Positions 1-7,152 of a stretch of 64,000 nt of DNA are shown here, in pieces (position 1 is the stretch's first letter; each line of letters opens with the position of its first letter). This stretch comes from Mycobacterium lehmannii (lineage in GTDB: Bacteria > Actinomycetota > Actinomycetes > Mycobacteriales > Mycobacteriaceae), in contig NZ_NKCN01000007.1 in NCBI RefSeq assembly GCF_002245535.1, positions 1-64,000 on the forward strand. The letters run 5' to 3'. The notes under the pieces are model-generated. The model was not told where the DNA came from and searched no databases. It saw nothing but the letters and a program-made list of their open reading frames with translations. The translations under genes and the position numbers were made by a program.

Positions 1-2
1 GC

Positions 3-1133
3 ATGCCACCGCCCCGCATGCCACCTCCGCGGATGCCGCCACCCGCCGCGCCCCGACGCACACCGCCTCCGCCGCCACCTCGGGCAGGCGCTCGCCCCAC
101 GGCCGCCCGCGGACCGGCACCACGACCCCTACCGCCACCGCCGCCTGCAGCCCCGACGAAGCCGAAACGCGCTCGGCGCCAACGGCATTGGGGCCGACTG
201 CTGTTGGTGGTGCTGTTACTGGCCGTGACGGCGGTCGTGGCCGGTGGCATCTGGATGGACTCGTCACTGCAGCGCATCCCCGCGCTGGCCGATTACGCCG
301 GCCGGCCCGCCGCGGGCGCGGGCACCACGTGGCTGCTCGTCGGATCGGACAGCCGTCAGAACCTGACCCCTGAACAACAGGCGCAGCTGACCACCGGCGG
401 GGACATGGGCAACGGCCGCACCGACACGATCCTGCTTGTGCACATCCCCGGCATCGCCTCGAGCACCGACACGACGATGGTGTCGATACCTCGTGACTCC
501 TACGTGTCGATCCCGGGCTACGGCAGCGACAAGATCAACGCCGCGTACTCGGTGGGCGGCCCGCAATTGCTCGCCCAGACGGTCGAAGAGGCGACGGGCC
601 TGCGGATCGACCGCTACGCCGAGATCGGCTTCGACGGGTTCGCGACCATGGTCGACGCGGTCGGTGGTGTGACGATGTGTCCCGCCGAGCCCATCAGCGA
701 TCCCCTTGCCGGCATCGACCTGCCGGCCGGATGCCAGAAGCTCGACGGCCGCAGCGCGCTGGGGTTCGTCCGCACCAGGGCCACCCCGCGCGCGGACCTC
801 GACCGCATGGTTCACCAGCAGGAGTTCATGTCCGCGCTGCTGCACCGCGCCACCAGCCCGTCGGTGCTGCTCAACCCGCTGCGCTGGTATCCGATGGCCG
901 AAGCCGCCGGCCACACCTTCACCGTCAACGAGGACGATCACGTGTGGAACCTGGCCCGGCTCGCCTGGGCGATGCACGGAGACGTCCTCACCACCACCGT
1001 CCCCATCGGGGAGTACTCCAGCGGTGACGCCGGCTCGGTCGTGGTCTGGGACGACGCCCTGGCAAGCCAGTTGTTCGAGGCGCTGCGGACCGACTCCCCG
1101 GTACCGCAGGACGTTCTCGACGCGCAGCCCTGA
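3..1133 (+). CDS. LytR-CpsA-Psr (LCP) family cell-wall ligase, 5' end outside window
   Basis: This LCP-family protein probably transfers undecaprenyl-linked glycans onto peptidoglycan at the outer membrane face (known for the family). About 60 residues of Pro/Arg-rich cytoplasmic tail precede one membrane span near residues 63-85. The LCP domain follows, with LLVGSDSR, GRTDTILLVHI, SIPRDSYV and DKINAAYSVGG; the conserved Asp and Arg residues are present. The frame is open to the window edge and begins with repeated MPPPR units, so the true start probably lies upstream. It precedes bfrB, as Rv3840 does in M. tuberculosis, but it is much longer than that short protein. Family assignment is secure; the substrate is unknown. 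Confidence 0.87.
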   Translation: MPPPRMPPPRMPPPAAPRRTPPPPPPRAGARPTAARGPAPRPLPPPPPAAPTKPKRARRQRHWGRLLLVVLLLAVTAVVAGGIWMDSSLQRIPALADYAGRPAAGAGTTWLLVGSDSRQNLTPEQQAQLTTGGDMGNGRTDTILLVHIPGIASSTDTTMVSIPRDSYVSIPGYGSDKINAAYSVGGPQLLAQTVEEATGLRIDRYAEIGFDGFATMVDAVGGVTMCPAEPISDPLAGIDLPAGCQKLDGRSALGFVRTRATPRADLDRMVHQQEFMSALLHRATSPSVLLNPLRWYPMAEAAGHTFTVNEDDHVWNLARLAWAMHGDVLTTTVPIGEYSSGDAGSVVVWDDALASQLFEALRTDSPVPQDVLDAQP

Positions 1134-1192
1134 CGCACCTTCAGCAAACATTCATCCGGGCGTGTAACCGCCGTCACAAAGGGTCGACTCAT

Positions 1193-1224
1193 TAAGGTAA
1201 ACCTGACCTCTGTTAGGTCGACCT
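1193..1224 (+). promoter_or_regulatory. Putative IdeR iron box region upstream of bfrB
   Basis: An AGGT half-site at 1195-1198 and an ACCT half-site at 1206-1209 are separated by 7 nt, the geometry of the DtxR/IdeR box. The 19-mer at 1193-1211 matches the consensus at 12 positions. A second AGGTCGACCT palindrome lies at 1215-1224. Mycobacterial bfrB is known to be IdeR-activated through tandem boxes, so the location fits, although the individual matches are imperfect. Confidence 0.6.
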
Positions 1225-1264
1225 TCGCTGACTATGGCCTCTGAGCTGGGATATCGTGGCGTCC

Positions 1265-1810
1265 ATGACCACTGCTGAAGCATCCGACACCAAATTCCAC
1301 GCCCTGCTGCAAGAGCAGATGCGCAACGAGTTCGGCGCCGCGCAGCAATACCTCGCCATCGCCGTTTACTTCGACGGAGCCGACCTTCCGCAGCTGGCCA
1401 AGCATTTCTACCGGCAGTCGGTCGAAGAGCGCAATCACGCCATGATGCTGGTCCAGTACCTCCTCGACCGCGACGTCGAATTCGAGATCCCCGGGGTCGA
1501 CGCGGTGCGCAACGCCTTCGATGCTCCGCGCGATGCGCTCGTGCTGGCCCTCGATCTGGAGCGCACCGTCACCGAGCAGATCGGCCGGCTGGCCGGCGTG
1601 GCCCGCGACGAGGGCGACTACCTCGGCGAGCAGTTCATGCAATGGTTCCTCGGTGAGCAGGTCGAGGAAGTCGCGCAGATGACGACGTTGGTGCGCGTCG
1701 CCGACCGGGCCGGCGACGACCTCTTTCGCCTGGAGGACTTCGTAGCGCGCGAGCTCGGTTCGACGTCGAAGGACGTCGGCGCACCGAAGGTCGCAGGAGG
1801 CAGCCTCTGA
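1265..1810 (+). CDS. bfrB: Ferritin BfrB (iron storage)
   Basis: This is a non-haem ferritin that oxidises Fe2+ and stores the mineral in a 24-mer cytosolic shell. The 181-residue four-helix bundle shows QEQMRNEFGAAQQYLA, HFYRQSVEERNHAMMLVQ (EExxH-type ferroxidase ligands) and FLGEQVEEVA, nearly matching M. tuberculosis BfrB. The ATG at 1265 is chosen over the in-frame GTG at 1256 because it gives the usual N-terminus. The gene stands alone behind an iron-box region and is probably IdeR-activated when iron is plentiful. Neighbours (LCP gene upstream, glpQ1 downstream on the other strand) match the M. tuberculosis order. Confidence 0.95.
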   Translation: MTTAEASDTKFHALLQEQMRNEFGAAQQYLAIAVYFDGADLPQLAKHFYRQSVEERNHAMMLVQYLLDRDVEFEIPGVDAVRNAFDAPRDALVLALDLERTVTEQIGRLAGVARDEGDYLGEQFMQWFLGEQVEEVAQMTTLVRVADRAGDDLFRLEDFVARELGSTSKDVGAPKVAGGSL

Positions 1811-1833
1811 GCGTCGCGCGGATCTGAGCGCGG

Positions 1834-2688
1834 CTAATCGCGACCGGCGGCGCCGGCCAGACCGTTCTGCAGCCAATCCTTGGTGCGGCCGGGGTGGTTG
1901 GTCGCGGCCCATGCCACACCGAGGTCGCGGCAGTACTGCACGTCCTCGAAATGGTCGACGGTCCAGCAGTACAGCGCGCGGCCTTGCGCGGCCGCCCGGT
2001 CGACCAACTCCGGATGCTCCCTCAGTGTGGCGATCGACGGCCCGACCGCGGTGGCGCCGACGGTCGTGGCGGCGCTGCCGCCGAGGTAGCGCGACGTCTC
2101 GCCGAGCAACACGGTCGGCAACATCGGGGCTGCGCGTCGGATTCGCCACACCGCGGCCGCCGAGAACGACATCACCACGGCGCGCGACAGGTCCGCCGAT
2201 GCCGGGGAGGCGATCCCGAACCGGTGCAGCAGCGCCAGCACCTTGCTCTCCACCAGCCCACCGAACCGGACAGGGTGCTTGGTTTCGATGAACACCTTGA
2301 CCGGCCGGTTCCAATCGAGCACAAGAGAGATCAGCCCTTCGAGGGTGAGCAAGCCCGTATCACCTTGCACCTCAACGGCATTGCGGCTTGGATGCCAACC
2401 GCCGTAGTCGAGCTCGCGCAGTTGGGCGAGCGTCATGTCGCTGACGAGCCCCGTTCCGTTCGACGTGCGGTCGACCCGTCGGTCGTGCACACACACCAGG
2501 TGGCCGTCGCGGGTGAGTCGCACATCGCATTCCACGCCGTCGGCGCCCTGCTGCAGCGCAAGCTCGTACGCCGCGAGCGTGTGCTCGGGACGGTCGGCCG
2601 ACGCGCCGCGGTGCGCCACGACGAAGGGATGGCCCCCGGGCGTCGGTCCGGAAGTCGCGTTCTCGGCGGCTTCGGAGTCGCCTGTCAT
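1834..2688 (-). CDS. glpQ1: Glycerophosphodiester phosphodiesterase
   Basis: The enzyme hydrolyses glycerophosphodiesters to glycerol-3-phosphate and an alcohol. The 284-residue protein carries the GDPD signature: VVAHRGAS (residues about 24-31), the metal-binding GVECDVRLTRDG, and VCVHDRRVDRTSNG with the catalytic His. No signal peptide is evident, so it is probably cytosolic. It starts 5 bp after the stop of the upstream DUF4328 membrane protein gene and is likely co-transcribed with it, the same pairing as glpQ1 and Rv3843c in M. tuberculosis. It converges on bfrB. Confidence 0.92.
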   Translation of the reverse strand: MTGDSEAAENATSGPTPGGHPFVVAHRGASADRPEHTLAAYELALQQGADGVECDVRLTRDGHLVCVHDRRVDRTSNGTGLVSDMTLAQLRELDYGGWHPSRNAVEVQGDTGLLTLEGLISLVLDWNRPVKVFIETKHPVRFGGLVESKVLALLHRFGIASPASADLSRAVVMSFSAAAVWRIRRAAPMLPTVLLGETSRYLGGSAATTVGATAVGPSIATLREHPELVDRAAAQGRALYCWTVDHFEDVQYCRDLGVAWAATNHPGRTKDWLQNGLAGAAGRD

Positions 2689-2693
2689 AGGGC

Positions 2694-3722
2694 CTATGCT
2701 GCCGGGTCCTGCCCGTGCGACTCAACCGGAGCCTCGGGCTCGGGTCGATCCTCCGCCGGCCTGCTGTCGTCGGGGACGATCACCCAGCGCTTGCTCGGGC
2801 GCTCGACCGGCTGCCGTTCGAAACCGGAAACGACCTTCATGGCGAGCAGCAGGGTGGTCAGCGCCAGCAGATAGGCGATCATCGTGGTCATCGTGTTGTC
2901 GGCGATTCCCTGCGCATCGCGGGTGAAGCTGGTCGCGATCGACCAGATCGACACCGCGTAGCTGGCTACCCACGCAAGCCACCACACCGCGATCGGCCTG
3001 CGCAGATAGCTGAGCCGCTCCTCGACGCCCGCCAGTTCGAGGACGAACACCGGCGCCCAGAACAGATTGACGAACGGGAGCAGGCAGCCGGCCTTGAGTC
3101 GCCAGGAGGATCGAGGGTCCGTCGTTCCCCGGTAGGTGTAGGCGGCGGCCCGCCTGGCGATGAGCCAGTTCGTCAGCACGATGAGGCTGGCCACCACCAT
3201 GAACGCGGCAACGACGCTGAGTACGACACCGAACCAGGTCGCGATCGCGGCGATCCACGGGGGCAGCAACACCGACCGGTTGATGATCAGCAGCACGTAG
3301 CGCGCGAGGTGGATCAGCGCCGCGGCGCCCAGCACCGCCATCGTCAGGAGCAGCGTGCCCGTCACCATGCCCGGCGACGGGCCGCGGCGCGGCGCCTCCT
3401 GCTGTTGGTCAACCGGCGCGGGCTGGTCGACAAGTCCCCATCGCGGGATGGTCGCGTAGCGAGGTGTCGGGCCGAGCGCGCGCTTCGGGCGCCGCGGATG
3501 CGGCGGTGCGCCCGGCCGCACGGCGATCCAGCGGTATCCCGGTGGCAGCTGCGGCCGTGGGCCGGGCGCTGCGGCCGCGGACCGTGCGCTCCACTGGGCG
3601 TTCGCGGTGTCCGGCGCAGACGCCGATGGCGGCATCAGCGATCCGTTGCACCGCGGACACCACGTCCGGCGCCGGTCGCGCACGTTCCACCGGGTTCCGC
3701 ACGCCGAACACACCTGAATCAT
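2694..3722 (-). CDS. DUF4328 membrane protein with N-terminal zinc ribbon
   Basis: This polytopic membrane protein of 342 residues resembles Rv3843c. The N-terminus has a zinc-ribbon pair, CSAC at residues 5-8 and CPRC at 22-25. A Pro-rich linker is followed by about five to six hydrophobic segments, for example GTLLLTMAVLGAAALIHLA, FGVVLSVVAAFMVVASLIVL, GCLLPFVNLFWAPVFVLE and MIAYLLALTTLLLAMKV, typical of DUF4328. The short acidic C-terminal tail ends near RPEPEAPVES. The function is unknown. It is the first gene of a likely two-gene operon with glpQ1, 5 bp apart. Confidence 0.85.
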   Translation of the reverse strand: MIQVCSACGTRWNVRDRRRTWCPRCNGSLMPPSASAPDTANAQWSARSAAAAPGPRPQLPPGYRWIAVRPGAPPHPRRPKRALGPTPRYATIPRWGLVDQPAPVDQQQEAPRRGPSPGMVTGTLLLTMAVLGAAALIHLARYVLLIINRSVLLPPWIAAIATWFGVVLSVVAAFMVVASLIVLTNWLIARRAAAYTYRGTTDPRSSWRLKAGCLLPFVNLFWAPVFVLELAGVEERLSYLRRPIAVWWLAWVASYAVSIWSIATSFTRDAQGIADNTMTTMIAYLLALTTLLLAMKVVSGFERQPVERPSKRWVIVPDDSRPAEDRPEPEAPVESHGQDPAA

Positions 3723-3791
3723 TTCGCTCCTCGCGCGCGCGGAATCACTTCACTCCTCGCCCGACCATTCGACCAGCGTAGCGACGATGCG

Positions 3792-4133
3792 TCAGACCAC
3801 ACCCGGCCCGCCGTCGTCGGTCACGATCGGTCGGCCGGCACCGGCCCAGGCGAACATGCCGCCGCTGACGTTGACCGGTGAATAGCCGTTCCTGGCCAGG
3901 TACTGCGCCACGCTCTGCGACCGCCCACCGGCTGCGCAGATCACGAACACCTGCGCGTCGACGTCGATCTCCGCCAGACGCGCTGGGACCTGTCCCATCG
4001 GGATGTGCCGCGCATCCGGGGCATGCCCGCGTGCCCACTCATCGTCCTCGCGTACGTCGAGCAGGATCAAGCCGGCGTCGAAGGTCGTCGGCACGTCGGC
4101 AACGTCGACCTGCGCGATTTCAGCCTCTTTCAT
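3792..4133 (-). CDS. Single-domain rhodanese sulfurtransferase
   Basis: This 113-residue single-domain rhodanese probably carries a persulfide on its active-site Cys. It shows the LLDVREDDEWARGHAPDA entry motif, then VFVICAAGGRSQSVA, whose CAAGGR loop fits the CxxGxR active-site loop, and finally NVSGGMFAWAGAG near the C-terminus. There is no signal peptide. It is preceded by a 368-bp gene-poor stretch. The neighbouring DUF4328 gene is 69 bp downstream on the same strand, so an operon link is possible but not clear. The partner and physiological sulfur donor cannot be read from the sequence. Confidence 0.9.
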   Translation of the reverse strand: MKEAEIAQVDVADVPTTFDAGLILLDVREDDEWARGHAPDARHIPMGQVPARLAEIDVDAQVFVICAAGGRSQSVAQYLARNGYSPVNVSGGMFAWAGAGRPIVTDDGGPGVV

Positions 4134-4184
4134 GCCTCAATGCTGACATGCCGCCAGCCGGCTCGCGGCGACAGCAATGACCAC

Positions 4185-4283
4185 CTATCCACAATTTCCA
4201 CAGGTTCATCCACAAGCCGCGACATCGGAGAACCCGCCTTGAGCCGCTGAATCTGTGTTTTTCCTGAGGATCGCTGTGGATAA
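4185..4283. promoter_or_regulatory. Cluster of DnaA-box-like 9-mers in the 4134-4501 gap
   Basis: The 368-bp stretch 4134-4501 has no convincing gene in its first 290 bp. It contains CTATCCACA (4185-4193), ATTTCCACA (4194-4202) and TCATCCACA (4206-4214) on the plus strand. TGTGGATAA (4275-4283) is the exact reverse complement of the consensus DnaA box TTATCCACA. No dnaA or dnaN genes flank it, so this is not recognisably oriC. It could be a DnaA-binding or titration site, or DnaA-regulated promoter DNA. Confidence 0.5.
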
Positions 4284-4424
4284 GCGGTCGACGTTTGGGC
4301 GCTCCCATCAACAGGCGGTCGGGCGGCGAGCGAAATCCCTAGTCCCGCTAACCGCGACTTGAGCCGGCCGCACCCACATTCCGTGGTGCGCGCGAGCCGA
4401 TTTTTCCGGTTCGACGCAAGGGGC

Positions 4425-4464
4425 TATGATCGGCGTCACAACCAGCAGTTGTGATAGATCTCAC
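4425..4464 (+). promoter_or_regulatory. Promoter -10 and operator-like inverted repeats before the small membrane gene
   Basis: A TATGAT -10 element lies at 4425-4430. Just downstream, over the expected transcription start, is a perfect 7-bp inverted repeat, TCACAAC at 4436-4442 and GTTGTGA at 4448-4454 with a 5-nt spacer. An overlapping GTGA/TCAC pair follows at 4451-4464. The placement suggests a repressor operator or a structured 5' leader. The regulator is unknown and no good -35 was found. Confidence 0.45.
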
Positions 4465-4501
4465 CCGGGGGAACGTGAAACATGCAGGTCAGGAGGGGTT
4501 C

Positions 4502-4660
4502 ATGACATCTTCGATGGGATCGGGTTCGGCGATGCCCCCCACGAAGTGGCAGTCCTCGACGCCCGCCGCCTACAACCGCAGCCAGCTGATGGCGTTACTG
4601 CGCGCCGGCGTGATCGCGCTGGTGCTCGTGATCGTGCTGGCCCTGATCGTCCTGTTCTGA
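4502..4660 (+). CDS. Small single-pass membrane protein (52 aa)
   Basis: This 52-residue protein has a Ser/Gly/Pro-rich N-terminus (MTSSMGSGSAMPP) and a single strongly hydrophobic C-terminal helix ending VIVLALIVLF at the stop. That arrangement suggests a tail-anchored or single-span membrane peptide. The ATG at 4502 is chosen because AGGAGG at 4491-4496 sits 5 nt upstream; an upstream in-frame GTG at 4451 lacks such a site. I do not recognise the family. A terminator hairpin follows at 4717-4741, so it is monocistronic. Confidence 0.72.
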   Translation: MTSSMGSGSAMPPTKWQSSTPAAYNRSQLMALLRAGVIALVLVIVLALIVLF

Positions 4661-4716
4661 CGACGAGCCGCCGACTCCTTCGCGAGGATACGACTTCTTC
4701 GCGACAACACGACAAA

Positions 4717-4741
4717 GCCGCCGGGTCTATGACTCGGCGGC
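4717..4741. terminator. Terminator hairpin between small membrane gene and sodN
   Basis: GCCGCCG (4717-4723) and CGGCGGC (4735-4741) form a perfect 7-bp GC stem with an 11-nt loop, followed on the plus strand by TTCTTGG. It lies between two convergent genes and could serve both. Confidence 0.7.
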
Positions 4742-4762
4742 TTCTTGGTGTCAAGAAGGTTT

Positions 4763-5185
4763 TCAGGCGGGCGGATAGACACCCATCTGCTTGCCCTTGT
4801 CGGTCTGCCAGAAGATGTCGGCGATCTCGTCGATCGTCTTGAGCAGCTTCTCGGCGACGGCGACATCGAGCGACTTCTTGACGTCGCCCGCGCCGTGCAC
4901 GCCGTCCCAGAACAGCTGATGCAGGTTGGGGAACTGCTCGAAGTGATCCTTGGCGAAGAAGTCGGCCCACAGCACCATCAGGTGATGTTTGACCTCCTCG
5001 GCCTGCCGCTCCTTGATGATGATGCAGCGCGCGCGGAAGTGCTCATCGTCTGAGTCGTGGTACTTCTGGATCGTCTTGAGGCACGAGAGCGCCTCGATTT
5101 TGGCCTGCGCGGGGTCATAGACGCCGCAGTAGAGATCGCAGTGGGCATGGGCAGGGGTCGCGTGGTTCAACAATCGATGCAGCAT
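4763..5185 (-). CDS. sodN: Nickel superoxide dismutase with variant Ni-hook
   Basis: This is a Ni-dependent superoxide dismutase of 140 residues. A 14-residue propeptide (MLHRLLNHATPAHA) ends directly before the nickel hook HCDLYCGVYDPAQA, matching the length of the Streptomyces leader that must be removed to free His1. His1, Cys2, Cys6, Asp3 and Tyr9 are present, but position 5 is Tyr where the family motif HCxxPCGxY has Pro. The helical remainder has the usual HFRARCIIIKERQAEEVKHH region. It is divergent to its maturation protease sodX. A TAGGTT -10-like element lies 7-12 bp upstream of the ATG, so the message may be leaderless. It occupies the place of sodA in M. tuberculosis. Confidence 0.93.
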   Translation of the reverse strand: MLHRLLNHATPAHAHCDLYCGVYDPAQAKIEALSCLKTIQKYHDSDDEHFRARCIIIKERQAEEVKHHLMVLWADFFAKDHFEQFPNLHQLFWDGVHGAGDVKKSLDVAVAEKLLKTIDEIADIFWQTDKGKQMGVYPPA

Positions 5186-5549
5186 GTACCTAACCTACCC
5201 TTTGGAGGTGCGCCGCAACCAGACACCGCGACGCTGGCCTCTGCGGTTGTTCCGAGTGGTCGACGACTCGATGCGCCCGACGGTCGGCCCAGGGGATGGC
5301 CTATTGGCCCTGCGGGGCGGGAGCATTCGGCGCGGGCAGCTACGGGTGTTCCCGGATCCGCGGCGTTCGACACGGTGGCTCGTCAAGCGGGTCGGCGATG
5401 TCTACGCCGAGGGTCGCGACGTGATCTTTGAAGCGCGCTCGGACAATCCGGGCGCCCCCGGTGCCGTCGACTCCCACGAATTCGGCTGGGTCCCGGCGGC
5501 CGGTTCGTATCGCGTGCTGTGGACTGCCCGAGCCAATTCCGGTGATTAG
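5184..5549 (+). CDS. sodX: Ni-SOD maturation protease, S26 signal-peptidase family
   Basis: This signal-peptidase-like serine/lysine protease of up to 121 residues probably removes the SodN propeptide so that His1 can bind nickel (known role of SodX-type proteins next to sodN). The nucleophile Ser lies in VVDDSMRPTVGPGD and the general-base Lys in RWLVKRVGDV, both typical of S26 enzymes. No obvious membrane anchor is present, fitting cytosolic maturation. The ATG at 5184 overlaps the divergent sodN start. An in-frame GTG at 5208 is an alternative start that would free a 22-bp spacer, and I cannot decide between them. Confidence 0.88.
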   Translation: MYLTYPLEVRRNQTPRRWPLRLFRVVDDSMRPTVGPGDGLLALRGGSIRRGQLRVFPDPRRSTRWLVKRVGDVYAEGRDVIFEARSDNPGAPGAVDSHEFGWVPAAGSYRVLWTARANSGD

Positions 5550-5671
5550 CAGTCGTGTCCACTTGCGTGCCAGCCGAGTTCTGCCGCATGCTGAGCAAAT
5601 CGACCCACTGGCGTGTCGGGCCATCAGTCGGCCAGAGGCCGGCGTCCGAACACCGATGGCGCGGAGGCGAT

Positions 5672-6205
5672 ATGGAGAGGGAGTCGGGCAAGGCGATCGA
5701 GATCGCCCCCTTTCATTCACGCGGTTCACTCAAGGGATTCGTCATCTCGGGTCGCTGGCCGGATTCGACCAAGGAGTGGGCTCAGTTGCTGATGGTCGCC
5801 GTGCGCGTGGCATCGCTTCCCGGGTTGTTGTCCACGACAACGATTTTCGGTGCCCGTGAAGAGCTGCCCGACGAGCCTGAGCCCAATACGGTCGGCCTCG
5901 TCCTTGCCGAAGGCACCGTGGTCGGTGAATCAGCGGTACCGCCAGGTTATTTCGCCGAGCACCAGCCGCCGGCCCTGTTGATGCTGCATCCCCCGTCGGA
6001 AACCACACCGTCACTGCCGGAGTGCAGCGGCGCGGCCTCCGGTTGCGTGTTGCTGCCCGGCCTCCCCCATCTCGGCCTCGAGCACCGCGCAGCATGGGTG
6101 GAAGCCGAATCCGACGGAACAGTGACCTCCATGGTGAGCCGCGTCGGCGTGGACCCGATCAGCCACCCGGACACCGCGATCCTCGCGATGCTGCTTGCGG
6201 CATAA
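5672..6205 (+). CDS. Conserved hypothetical protein, Rv3847-like
   Basis: This 177-residue protein has no recognised domain, signal peptide or membrane span. Length and position (after the SOD locus and before the transporter and espR) match M. tuberculosis Rv3847, from memory. The ATG at 5672 is chosen over the upstream in-frame start at 5555 because GGAGG at 5663-5667 precedes it by 4 nt. Visible features are a Glu/Pro-rich middle (EELPDEPEPNTV) and a Cys-containing stretch around LPECSGAASGC. The composition is that of an ordinary soluble protein, and I cannot assign a function. Confidence 0.8.
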   Translation: MERESGKAIEIAPFHSRGSLKGFVISGRWPDSTKEWAQLLMVAVRVASLPGLLSTTTIFGAREELPDEPEPNTVGLVLAEGTVVGESAVPPGYFAEHQPPALLMLHPPSETTPSLPECSGAASGCVLLPGLPHLGLEHRAAWVEAESDGTVTSMVSRVGVDPISHPDTAILAMLLAA

Positions 6206-6310
6206 GGGCTTTCGAAGCATTTGATTCGGGTGCATGAACGGTGGATTCGGGTGCCCGAAACCCTACGTGACACTGGCACATCCGCGCGATCGAAGCTATG
6301 GTCGGGTCAG

Positions 6311-6410
6311 TAAGCGAAGGGGAGTAGCCCCCAATCGTCGTGTCGACATACTGGCGCAAGCCCGGCCGGCGAACCACACATCCGAGGTGGTGGGCGAGAC
6401 CTTCGACCGA
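6311..6410 (+). ncRNA. yybP-ykoY manganese riboswitch
   Basis: The conserved loop GGGGAGTAGC (6319-6328) and the second signature GACATACTGG (6345-6354) of the Mn2+-sensing yybP-ykoY class are both present. The P1 stem can be drawn as CGAAGG (6315-6320) with CCTTCG (6400-6405). It sits in the leader of a GDT1/UPF0016 transporter gene, a typical target of this riboswitch class. Bounds are approximate. The expression platform is probably in 6411-6465, near the AAGGG ribosome-binding site at 6453-6457. Confidence 0.88.
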
Positions 6411-6465
6411 AGCCGGCGGGGCATGAACATCGCTACGTCGGCGACGCGTCGAAAGGGTCGTCTAA

Positions 6466-7152
6466 ATGCTCGCCGCCATCGTGGTCAGCCTGGCCGTGGT
6501 CTTCGTCGCCGAACTCGGCGACAAGTCGCAGCTGATCACCATGACCTACTCGCTGCGGCACCGATGGTGGGTCGTGCTCTCCGGGGTCGGGATCGCCGCG
6601 ATGCTGGTTCACGGCCTGTCCGTCGCGGTCGGACACTTCCTCGGGGTGACGCTGCCCGAACGCCCGATCGCGTTCGTCGCCGCCATCGCATTCCTGTTGT
6701 TCGCGGTGTGGACGTGGCGCGAAAACGGGCACGACGACGAGGTCCGGATCGCCGAGCCGCGGTTCGTCGTCCCCGCGATCGTGTCGTCGTTCGTGCTGGC
6801 CGAACTCGGTGACAAGACGATGCTGGCCACCGTCGCCCTGGCCAGCGAACACAGTTGGGCCGGGGTGTGGATCGGCGCGACTGCGGGCATGGTTCTGGCC
6901 GACGGTGCCGCGATCGCTGCGGGCAGGCTGATGCACCGCAGGCTGCCCGAACGGTTCCTGCACGGCCTGGCCAGCGTGCTGTTCCTGCTGTTCGGGCTGT
7001 GGCTGCTGTTCGACAGTGCGCTGGGGTTGCGGTGGGTTGCGGTGGCGGTCACCGCTTCCGTCACCGTCGCGGTGCTGGTGATCTGGCTCATCCGCCGCCG
7101 CAGTGCACCCGTACCGTCCGGGGCACCCCAGCCGTCGACCCGGGCGTCCTGA
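6466..7152 (+). CDS. GDT1/TMEM165 (UPF0016) family manganese transporter
   Basis: This 228-residue membrane protein is built from two homologous halves. Each half carries the family signature ExGD[K/R][S/T]: FVAELGDKSQLITM near the N-terminus and LAELGDKTMLATVALA in the middle. About six to seven hydrophobic helices are visible, and the C-terminus is basic (IRRRSAPVP). Relatives move Mn2+ (or Ca2+) out of the cytosol. The upstream Mn riboswitch implies induction by excess Mn2+, which supports an exporter role here. AAGGG at 6453-6457 precedes the ATG by 8 nt. The gene is apparently monocistronic. Confidence 0.9.
   Translation: MLAAIVVSLAVVFVAELGDKSQLITMTYSLRHRWWVVLSGVGIAAMLVHGLSVAVGHFLGVTLPERPIAFVAAIAFLLFAVWTWRENGHDDEVRIAEPRFVVPAIVSSFVLAELGDKTMLATVALASEHSWAGVWIGATAGMVLADGAAIAAGRLMHRRLPERFLHGLASVLFLLFGLWLLFDSALGLRWVAVAVTASVTVAVLVIWLIRRRSAPVPSGAPQPSTRAS

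Noticed and set aside
264..1151. 295-codon minus-strand frame opposite the LCP gene
   Set aside because: It is antisense to a clear LCP domain and has a composition typical of shadow frames.
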